Below are positions 57,304-64,000 of a DNA stretch of 64,000 nt, in pieces. Source of the stretch: Gammaproteobacteria bacterium (lineage in GTDB: Bacteria > Pseudomonadota > Gammaproteobacteria > Pseudomonadales > Azotimanducaceae); assembly GCA_018666555.1 (NCBI GenBank), contig JABIZD010000102.1, positions 17,097-81,096 of the forward strand. The letters run 5' to 3'. Position numbers and translations under genes: made by a program. How positions within the stretch are numbered: the stretch's first letter is position 1; every line of letters starts with the position of its first letter. A model generated the notes under the pieces. It ran no database searches. It was given only the letters and a program-made list of their open reading frames with translations, and was not told the DNA's origin.

Positions 57304-58827
57304 TCAACGTTGGTTTATCTCTTTTTTACGCTGGCTGACATAATCATTTAAAGCTGCCTGCGTTGATGCTTCCATTTCAGGTTGCTGATACTCATCAAGC
57401 AGGGTTTTCCAGATCCGATTGGCCCTGGTTGCCGTATCCTGCGCGCCAAGTTCTTGCCAACTCTCGAAATTCTGCCGACTTGACAGCATGGAGGGATAAA
57501 AAGCATTTTCATACCGGGCCAAAGTATGCTCAGTAGCAAAATGATGCCCCCCAGGTGGCACTTCTGCAATCGTCTGCAAGGCCAGCTCATCTTCGTTTAC
57601 AGCAAGGGGCTCCAGCGTCTGCGCCATCATCTGTAACATTTCTGCATCCAGAATAAGTTTTTCAAATGATGCGGTCAAACCTCCCTCGAGCCAACCTGCA
57701 GCATGATTAACAAGGTTAGTATGACCCATCACAGAGCCCCATAGGGACATCTCACTCTCATAAGCCGCTTGGGCATCAACACAATTAGAGGACGTTGTAT
57801 TGCTGGACCGGCTTGGCAACCCAAGGTAACGGGCAATCTGAGAACTAGCCAGAGCCATTTTTGTATATTCCGGTGTGCCCATCGCAGGAGCGCCGCTTTT
57901 CATATCAACATTGGATGCAAATGAACCATAGATTACCGGCGCACCCGGGCGTACACATTGTACCAAAGTAACTGTCGCCAGCACCTCAGCTGTCTGTTGT
58001 ACCAGCGTTCCAGCGAGACTAACCGGACTCATCGAGCCGGCAAGGGTAAAAGGCGTGACACAACTAACCTGACCAGCGCTAGCCAATTCGATGATCGCCT
58101 CAGACATGGGAACATCCAACTGCATGGGTGAGTTGGTATTAATAATGCCAAGCACCGCCGGCTTGTCTAACAGTTCGCGTCGGTCCGTAGCCAATGCAAT
58201 ACAGGTCATTTCTATACAATCAACGGTCCGGTCCCTGCCCAGTGCATAGGCCTGGACATTCTTGTCCAATAAAGTGAACTGGGCCAGATAGAGATCCAGA
58301 TGGCGTGATAAAGGTGGCAAGTCCATGGCTTCGAATGCGCCACCCCCTTCCTGATGAATGATATTGATACTCTGCACAAGGCGCAGATAATCACACAATT
58401 CTGCGTAGCTACCAGGACGCCGGCCTTTATCAAGATCGCTACAGAACGCTGGACCACCAACAGAAGTAAAAACCAGGTTATTACCGCCAATGGTTAGGTC
58501 ATGCAGCGGGTTCCGAGCCCGCAACCCAAACGACGCCGGAGCCCAGGAAAGATGTTCAAGTACCATAGCACGATCAAGACGGATGCTCTGCTGAGCCGGA
58601 TCTTCTTTACCGCCCGCAGCAACCAGCAAGCGACCACTCTCGGCATGCAAAAATCGCATACCTTTGGTCTCCAGTATGGTCAGTGCACCATCAACGATTT
58701 TCTCAACCTGGCCAGCGGTAAGAACCTCCATGGGCGGATAAGGATTGTTTACCGCAGCATAAGGTAGTTGAGGAACGCCTCTACCTTGCTTCCTTTTTGC
58801 GCTTATTCGACCACGTCTGCTGGCCAT
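57304..58827 (-). CDS. trimethylamine methyltransferase (MttB) family protein, canonical aerobic type
   Basis: A 507-residue MttB-superfamily protein without an in-frame amber codon. It has a basic N-terminus ([14 protein letters not shown]) and then the usual [20 protein letters not shown]. Late blocks [32 protein letters not shown] and [14 protein letters not shown] match the aerobic alphaproteobacterial and gammaproteobacterial group. The region where Pyl occurs in archaeal MttB carries [18 protein letters not shown] here. The first gene of the run, it has AAGGAT seven bases before the ATG. Confidence 0.9.
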   Translation of the reverse strand: MASRRGRISAKRKQGRGVPQLPYAAVNNPYPPMEVLTAGQVEKIVDGALTILETKGMRFLHAESGRLLVAAGGKEDPAQQSIRLDRAMVLEHLSWAPASFGLRARNPLHDLTIGGNNLVFTSVGGPAFCSDLDKGRRPGSYAELCDYLRLVQSINIIHQEGGGAFEAMDLPPLSRHLDLYLAQFTLLDKNVQAYALGRDRTVDCIEMTCIALATDRRELLDKPAVLGIINTNSPMQLDVPMSEAIIELASAGQVSCVTPFTLAGSMSPVSLAGTLVQQTAEVLATVTLVQCVRPGAPVIYGSFASNVDMKSGAPAMGTPEYTKMALASSQIARYLGLPSRSSNTTSSNCVDAQAAYESEMSLWGSVMGHTNLVNHAAGWLEGGLTASFEKLILDAEMLQMMAQTLEPLAVNEDELALQTIAEVPPGGHHFATEHTLARYENAFYPSMLSSRQNFESWQELGAQDTATRANRIWKTLLDEYQQPEMEASTQAALNDYVSQRKKEINQR

Positions 58828-59314
58828 TTAATTGATCCTTTTAGATCCATTTCAACCCCGGCATCAATGACCAGCCATGTGCTGGCAAAGACCCTGAATC
58901 ATCTGAGATGAGAGCTGCAAACCCTTTGCCTGGGCGTCCGATACCATTGCGTACTTGAGACTCGGGCACCTGCTAAATTCAGCCGTATTGACCCGCGCAC
59001 CAACCGGGCCATAGATAACTTTTGGTGACCTGTTAAGCCATCAGCGGCTACTACATCAGGAGCTATTAATTAAAACTGCATTTATACACTGCAGGTCGGA
59101 TCACACTGACCCATCAAACGTCGAAGATTTCTATTATAGCGTCTTGTTGGGTGGTGCTACAAAAAACTTTAAAGTTGAAAGTTACTAAAAAATACCAGAG
59201 TATTCAAAACTGACGGCATCGATACCGAATTATCTCAAGGCTGTCGCTAACCCTTTAAACAGAAAATCAACGCCTTCAGGGAATAATTCCTTGAAGAAAT
59301 AATGGTCAACATCT
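58828..59314. other. intergenic region between divergent methyl-transfer genes
   Basis: About 490 bases that must drive both the MttB run (minus) and the homocysteine methyltransferase (plus). A 12-bp palindrome AACTTTAAAGTT is at 59165-59176 with a further GAAAGTTACT beside it. I looked for a cobalamin or SAM-type riboswitch and recognise none. Confidence 0.4.
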
Positions 59315-60310
59315 ATGTCCAACCCTTTAACTGAACTGCTCACCGAGCGCGATTACCTGCTCGCTGACGGAGCTACCGGCACCAACATGATGGCCATGGG
59401 ATTGCCGGCAGGACAAGCTGCAGATCTATGGAACCTGGATGCTCCTGAAAAAGTAACCCGGCTCCACAACAACTTTCTGGAAGCCGGAGCGGACATCCTG
59501 CTGACCAATACTTTCAGCTCAAACCAGTATCGCCTGTGCCTTGATAATGCCCAGCACCTGACCACAGACATCAATGTGGCGGCGGCAAGGCTGGCTCGAT
59601 CAGCAGGCGAATCAGCAGGTCGGCCTGTCATCGTAGCCGGTTCAATGGGCCCTTCTGGGGAACTCATGGAACCCCACGGCACCATGGATCATGACGCTGC
59701 GGTAGCCGCTTTTACTGAGCAGGCCAATGCATTAGCCGAAGGCGGAGTTGATATCCTCTGGATAGAGACCATCTTTGCCTTTGACGAGTTATTAGCGGCG
59801 GTCACAGCCGCAGCCAGCACTGGTTTGCCTGTGGCGTCGACCATGACTTTTGATACCGCTGGAAGGACTATGATGGGCAATACCCCGGAACAGGCCAGCG
59901 CATATATGGCATCGACCTTACCGCCGCTAGTCGCCTATGGCGCGAACTGCGGCGCCGGCCCTTCCATGCTAGTGGATACGATCTCCAAATTCAGTCGCTG
60001 CGCGGCGGAAGACGACATCATTATTGCCAAGGGCAACTGCGGCATTCCTCAGTCTATTGGCGGTGAAATCGTGTATAGCGGTGATGATGAAACCATGTGG
60101 CGCTATGCCCGGCTGGTTCGCGATTGTGGTGCACGGATTATCGGTGGCTGCTGCGGCACTACGCCGGCACGACTCAAAACAATCGCCACAGCACTCAAGG
60201 ACTATACCCCTGGCAATACCCCTGATGAAGCCACTATTGAGGCCGCACTCGGACCGATTCAAAAAAGCAAAAAACGCAGCAAAAGGGGTAATCCAAGAAA
60301 AAACACCTGA
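59315..60310 (+). CDS. betaine-homocysteine methyltransferase-like (Bmt) protein
   Basis: A 331-residue homocysteine S-methyltransferase family barrel. Zinc/homocysteine cysteines are at Cys212 (GANCGAGP) and Cys279-Cys280 (GGCCGTTPARL). Further blocks are LADGATGTN at residue 16 and AGSMGPSGE at 108. The size agrees with the bacterial betaine-homocysteine methyltransferase Bmt described in rhizobia (about 330), smaller than MetH. It would make methionine from homocysteine and a betaine-type methyl donor. The C-terminus is basic (KKSKKRSKRGN). It is divergent from the MttB genes. Confidence 0.85.
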   Translation: MSNPLTELLTERDYLLADGATGTNMMAMGLPAGQAADLWNLDAPEKVTRLHNNFLEAGADILLTNTFSSNQYRLCLDNAQHLTTDINVAAARLARSAGESAGRPVIVAGSMGPSGELMEPHGTMDHDAAVAAFTEQANALAEGGVDILWIETIFAFDELLAAVTAAASTGLPVASTMTFDTAGRTMMGNTPEQASAYMASTLPPLVAYGANCGAGPSMLVDTISKFSRCAAEDDIIIAKGNCGIPQSIGGEIVYSGDDETMWRYARLVRDCGARIIGGCCGTTPARLKTIATALKDYTPGNTPDEATIEAALGPIQKSKKRSKRGNPRKNT

Positions 60311-60741
60311 ACCAGGCTCTATCCAGTGCTACCAGGCAAGCGCAGCACAACCCTAATCTGAAAAGGCGAGACCCCCGCTCTCAGGGCAATATCAGTGCTT
60401 CCAGCAACGGACCCGATCATAGCCCGATAACAAGCAGCCCTGCTGTGACTAACCAGTAACAGTTGCAGACCAGGATGACTCTCAGGCCCTGATCATCAAA
60501 CAGCACTATCAACTGGGATCACAACTACCAAACCTGCAGTAGGGTATCCGTTCCAGGGGGGGGGCTTCACCGCCAATTCGCGCCAGACCTCCAGTGACCA
60601 ATGTGAACCAGAAACAGGAATCAGCCACCATTAAGACCCATAACTTCGTTCAATTACGCAGCACAAAAATCCGCTGAAGCAATTCAATCCTGCCTTACCT
60701 CACTTTGGGTTATCATAAACAGATCAGCTACCGGAGTCACA
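60311..60741. other. intergenic region before the TMADH-family gene
   Basis: About 430 bases. It contains a nine-G run at 60556-60564, the longest homopolymer G tract I noticed. The ribosome site GGAG lies five bases before the ATG at 60742. No other element is clear. Confidence 0.4.
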
Positions 60742-62811
60742 ATGCCAATTCGAGACGCAAGATATGACATCCTGTTTGAGCCGGTCAAAATTGGACCCGT
60801 CAAGGCAAAAAATCGATTTTACCAAGTGCCCCACTGTACTGGCATGGGCTGGTCACGACCTCGCATGGTAGCGGGCGTGCGAGGGATGAAAGCAGAGGGA
60901 GGCTGGGGTGTTATCTGCACCGAATACTGTTCGATCCATCCGTCATCGGATGACATACCCTTCAACAGTCACTCTATCTGGGACCAAGGAGACATCAGGG
61001 CTCACCGCTTAATGACCGACAAATGCCATGAACATGGTGCCCTGGCTGGAGTAGAACTATGGGTCAGCGGCGCCGAATCAGTCAACTACCTGACTCGCGA
61101 AGTGCCGATGGATGTGGTCTCAATGCCGAATGGAAATGGCGAACCTTATCAGGCCCGGGCAATGGACAAATCTGATATCAGGGAATTACGCCGCTGGCAT
61201 CGCAACGCTGCTCTGCGAGCTAAGGAAGCAGGCTTTGATATCGTCTATATCTATGCCACCCACCATTACCTCTTGGACAATTTCCTGAATCCATCTATTA
61301 ATACCAGGACTGACGAATATGGTGGCAGCCAGGAAAATCGCATGCGTATTGTTCGTGAAATCATCGAAGAAACCCGCGAGGCGGTCGGCGACTCATGCGC
61401 AGTCGCAGTGCGCTTCAGTGTCGACGACGGCGGCGGCCCGGATGGAACACCGGTTCACGCTGATCGTATGGAAATATTTGAGGCGCTCTCAGAACTACCT
61501 GACTTATGGGATATCAATATCTCGGACTATTCATGGGAAATGGGTTCATCACGTTTCACTCAGCAAGGTGCCCTGGAATCCTACCTGGCTGAAGTGAAAT
61601 CGAAAACGACCAAACCGGTGGTATCCGTTGGCCGCTTCACCTCTCCAGATGCCATGGCCGGCCAGATCAGGAGAGGTGTGCTTGATTTTATCGGTGCTGC
61701 AAGACCTTCTATTGCTGACCCGTTTCTGCCAAACAAAATCAAAGAGGGTCGAATAGAAGACATCCGTGAATGCATTGGTTGCAACATCTGCTATACCGGA
61801 GACAGCAAACACTATCCTCTGCGCTGCACGCAAAACCCAACAATGGGAGAAGAGTGGCGCCGTGGCTGGCACCCTGAACAGATAGCAGCCAAGGGTTCGG
61901 ACGCTAGCATCCTGGTGGTCGGTGCCGGACCTGCCGGCCTGGAGGCCTCAATGGCACTGGGCCAACGCGGCTACCCGGTCATGTTGGCCGAAGCGACCCG
62001 TGAACTGGGCGGCCGGGTAACCCTGGAAAGCCAGCTACCTGGTCTGGCCGAATGGGCAAGGGTACGCGATTACCGTTTGGGGCAGCTGGCCAAGCTGCCT
62101 GAAGTACAGATCTTTCGCGAAAGCAGGCTTGCCCTGGCAGACATCCTTGCAGTGCAAGCCGATCACGTTGCCATCGCGACCGGCGCGACCTGGCGACGCG
62201 ATGGCTATGGCATTGACTCCACTTGCCTTATGGATCCGTTGCCACCAGCCGAACAAACGTTTACACCTGACGATATCATGGCAGGGAAAATGCCCGACGG
62301 GCCGACCATTGTCTATGACGACGACCGCTTCTACCTGGCAGGCCTCATTGCTGAGAAACTACGCATGACTGGCGTAGATGTCACCTACATAACACCGGCT
62401 CCCCGGGTATCAAACTGGAGCATCAACACAACGGAACAATTCAGGATACACCAGCGATTAGCTGAACTTGGAGTGCATATCATTCTAAATCACGGCGTGG
62501 AAGGTTTTGATGGCAGCCAGGCAATTATCAGTTGCGTCTATACGGAAAAAGAACAGGCTATTGTCGCTGACAACCTGGTTCTGGTGACCTGCCGGCAACC
62601 AGAAGATAACCTATTCAACGAAGTACAGAGTGCCATCGAGCAAAAGCTGAAAGGCGCTCCTTTAACGGTAAAACGAATCGGCGATGCCGATGCCCCAGCA
62701 ATCATCGCCGCGGCGGTATATTCAGGTCACAAGTACGCGCGAGAACTAGACGTTGAGGTGGATCGCGATAACCCAATCAAATACGACCGAGTTTTTTTCA
62801 ATGACGAATAA
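60742..62811 (+). CDS. trimethylamine/dimethylamine dehydrogenase family flavoprotein
   Basis: A 689-residue enzyme: FMN TIM barrel, 4Fe-4S cluster and C-terminal FAD/NAD(P)-like domains. FYQVPHC with Cys32 matches the covalent 6-S-cysteinyl-FMN Cys of TMADH; Tyr62 (TEYCSIHP), Tyr171/His174 (YIYATHHY) and Trp265 match aromatic-bowl and catalytic residues. The cluster cysteines are C344, C347, C350 and C362. The Trp that completes the aromatic bowl in TMADH is Asp354 here, so the amine substrate may be other than trimethylamine. RRGWHPEQ and VVGAGPAG follow. The reaction is oxidative demethylation or deamination of an amine. The next gene begins 24 bases on. Confidence 0.9.
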   Translation: MPIRDARYDILFEPVKIGPVKAKNRFYQVPHCTGMGWSRPRMVAGVRGMKAEGGWGVICTEYCSIHPSSDDIPFNSHSIWDQGDIRAHRLMTDKCHEHGALAGVELWVSGAESVNYLTREVPMDVVSMPNGNGEPYQARAMDKSDIRELRRWHRNAALRAKEAGFDIVYIYATHHYLLDNFLNPSINTRTDEYGGSQENRMRIVREIIEETREAVGDSCAVAVRFSVDDGGGPDGTPVHADRMEIFEALSELPDLWDINISDYSWEMGSSRFTQQGALESYLAEVKSKTTKPVVSVGRFTSPDAMAGQIRRGVLDFIGAARPSIADPFLPNKIKEGRIEDIRECIGCNICYTGDSKHYPLRCTQNPTMGEEWRRGWHPEQIAAKGSDASILVVGAGPAGLEASMALGQRGYPVMLAEATRELGGRVTLESQLPGLAEWARVRDYRLGQLAKLPEVQIFRESRLALADILAVQADHVAIATGATWRRDGYGIDSTCLMDPLPPAEQTFTPDDIMAGKMPDGPTIVYDDDRFYLAGLIAEKLRMTGVDVTYITPAPRVSNWSINTTEQFRIHQRLAELGVHIILNHGVEGFDGSQAIISCVYTEKEQAIVADNLVLVTCRQPEDNLFNEVQSAIEQKLKGAPLTVKRIGDADAPAIIAAAVYSGHKYARELDVEVDRDNPIKYDRVFFNDE

Positions 62812-62835
62812 GCACTGCAACTCTCAGAGCCGTGG

Positions 62836-63765
62836 ATGCCATGGGTGCCCCGCATAGCCATTTCCAGTTCGAACGATATAGCAACAATTTTAAAGACCAG
62901 GGCCTTTAATCGCTGGTCTCTATTTGTTCTGATCAGCCTACCTGTATCCATTGCCGTTATATCCGTTATGAATCTGACCGATATGAACACAGCTAATGGT
63001 GTCTCCGCCATGATTCAATTTACCGTTCGCTGTTCAGTACCCTTTTTGTATATCGCCTTCATAGCGTCTGCAACACATGCGCTCTACCCGAGTCATCTGA
63101 GTCAATGGCTATTACGTAATCGCGCTATTTTCGGGTTATGTTTTGCGGCATCTATGGCTTGGCAGCTGCTTTTCATACTATGGCTGGTGGGCATCCATAC
63201 TGAGTATTACATCGGCAGTGTCTATGTCTTGCGAGATGCAATCGAAGGTATGCTGGGTTATGTCCTGCTCACTTTTATGACTTTAACCTCCTTCAAAACA
63301 ACCCGCCGAAAAATCTCCCCGAAACACTGGAAGTGGCTCCACAAAACAGGCATCTACTACCTATGGGCTTACGCCTGGAGTGTCTATTGGTACGAGCTCT
63401 ATTATTACAAGGACCCAGAATTGATTGATTATCTATACTACTGGCTGGGTCTGGCGGCACTGTGCCTGCGCATCACCGCCTGGTATTCAAAGCAGCGGGC
63501 TTCTATACCGAGTCCTGTGATAGCCGGACCAACAGCATTCATTGCCGGCACCATTATTATTGCAGGATTAGCTGCGGCCAGCACCGGCTCAAGCTGGAGC
63601 AGTCCAGCTCACACCTTATTACTGGGTAATACCCCCTTACAATTGTTCGAGCTGTATTTACCCTACTATCCCTTTGTGCCTTTTTTACCCGTATTTGCCA
63701 TCGCCTCAGGTACCTGGCTGTTGACCAGGCAGGAACTTACCCCTGACACCGAGTTCCAAGATTAA
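62836..63765 (+). CDS. ferric reductase-like transmembrane protein
   Basis: A 309-residue membrane protein with about seven hydrophobic helices. SQWLLRNRAIFGLCFAASMAWQLL and KHWKWLHKTGIYYLW resemble the haem-bearing core of ferric-reductase-like/MsrQ proteins, but the position of the first haem His is Gln110 and the second His of the second pair is not seen; His169 is kept. Haem binding is therefore uncertain. The start is ATG 62836 with no strong ribosome site. It is 24 bases after the TMADH-family gene, so co-transcription and a role in its electron transfer are possible. Confidence 0.65.
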   Translation: MPWVPRIAISSSNDIATILKTRAFNRWSLFVLISLPVSIAVISVMNLTDMNTANGVSAMIQFTVRCSVPFLYIAFIASATHALYPSHLSQWLLRNRAIFGLCFAASMAWQLLFILWLVGIHTEYYIGSVYVLRDAIEGMLGYVLLTFMTLTSFKTTRRKISPKHWKWLHKTGIYYLWAYAWSVYWYELYYYKDPELIDYLYYWLGLAALCLRITAWYSKQRASIPSPVIAGPTAFIAGTIIIAGLAAASTGSSWSSPAHTLLLGNTPLQLFELYLPYYPFVPFLPVFAIASGTWLLTRQELTPDTEFQD

Positions 63766-63829
63766 GAATCAGCTGGACAAACAAACCTCACCTGAAACTG
63801 GATCAAACAGGTCCATCGTTGCAACTTGC

Positions 63830-64000
63830 TCAGCAATCAAGCAAGGCGACCAGACGGTCAGGGTTTAAATCCTCTCCTGAATAAAGCTGTCCATCGATAC
63901 CAAGAACTGGCGCGGTACGAATACCCTGTTTCTCCATCAGCGCTGCTGCAGCTTCGTTCACCATGAGATCCTCAACCTCGAAGATCAGTCCTTCGCTAAC
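63830..64000 (-). CDS. thioredoxin-fold protein, C-terminal part
   Basis: The last 56 codons of a minus-strand gene whose start is beyond the right edge. The visible protein, with KQGIRTAPVLGIDGQLYSGEDL, has the cis-Pro strand (TAPVL) and helix of thioredoxin/glutaredoxin-like proteins. The CxxC part is outside the window, so function cannot be fixed. The stop is TGA at 63830-63832. Confidence 0.7.
   Translation of the reverse strand, partial: VSEGLIFEVEDLMVNEAAAALMEKQGIRTAPVLGIDGQLYSGEDLNPDRLVALLDC

Noticed and set aside
55752..58827. pyrrolysine-containing MttB genes
   Set aside because: Both frames are complete without internal TAG, and no pylT or pylS is in the window.
58828..59314. cobalamin or SAM riboswitch before the methyl-transfer genes
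   Set aside because: No recognisable B12 box or SAM-riboswitch core could be found on either strand by eye.
60742..62811. dimethylglycine demethylase DgcA
   Set aside because: Length is similar, but the N-terminus (FYQVPHC with covalent-FMN Cys) is that of the TMADH branch, and no dgcB follows.

Overview
The window is a gene-dense stretch of chromosome, roughly 48-50 % G+C by eye, that looks like an aerobic, heterotrophic, probably marine gammaproteobacterium. This rests on the ring-1,2-phenylacetyl-CoA epoxidase operon, a TonB-dependent receptor, TRAP, BCCT and sodium:solute transporters, two TPR-sulfotransferases, RhlE, a carotenoid oxygenase and an aerobic-type trimethylamine-methyltransferase pair. 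The genus cannot be fixed from the sequence. I see no rRNA, tRNA, insertion sequence, phage gene or CRISPR array, and no stand-alone transcription factor. Almost every gene is intact; only the two window edges cut genes.

Layout. 0-11 kb holds mixed catabolic genes: a CoA-transferase end, an SDR, a PhyH-type dioxygenase, a DAO-type oxidase, a secreted protein with an internal duplication, a TPR-sulfotransferase, an MFS carrier and an FAD/NAD(P) oxidoreductase. 11.8-15 kb has an NhaC-type antiporter with an extra exported domain and a lipoprotein related to the secreted protein at 5.1 kb. 16-21.5 kb is a tight five-gene minus-strand operon: exported nucleoside hydrolase, TRAP small permease, large permease and binding protein, exported amidohydrolase. 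21.7-32.5 kb has a PrsW-like membrane protease, an LLM oxidoreductase, a DUF952 protein, an arylsulfotransferase-like protein, esterases, an FAD oxidoreductase, a hotdog protein, a methyltransferase, DedA and a crotonase. 32.7-39 kb holds a zinc alcohol dehydrogenase, rhlE coupled to an NYN-domain gene, a cysteine-dioxygenase-like cupin and a carotenoid oxygenase.

39.8-44 kb is a compact paaI-paaABCDE operon preceded by a 31-codon leader ORF whose stop overlaps the TTG start of paaI. 44.2-58.8 kb is an eight-gene minus-strand run: two MttB-like methyltransferases, a cholinesterase-type esterase, an SSS symporter, a serine hydrolase, a BCCT carrier, a TonB receptor and a second TPR-sulfotransferase. 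Divergent from it, at 59.3-63.8 kb, are a betaine-homocysteine-methyltransferase-like enzyme, a trimethylamine-dehydrogenase-family flavoprotein and a ferric-reductase-like membrane protein. A thioredoxin-fold gene enters from the right edge.

Reading the 49-64 kb block together, I infer a pathway for uptake, ester cleavage and demethylation of quaternary or methylated amines, with methyl groups passed to homocysteine. This is the best candidate for an under-described system here. The two exported proteins with duplicated two-cysteine modules (5.1 and 14.2 kb) and the exported nucleoside hydrolase/TRAP operon are the next most interesting.
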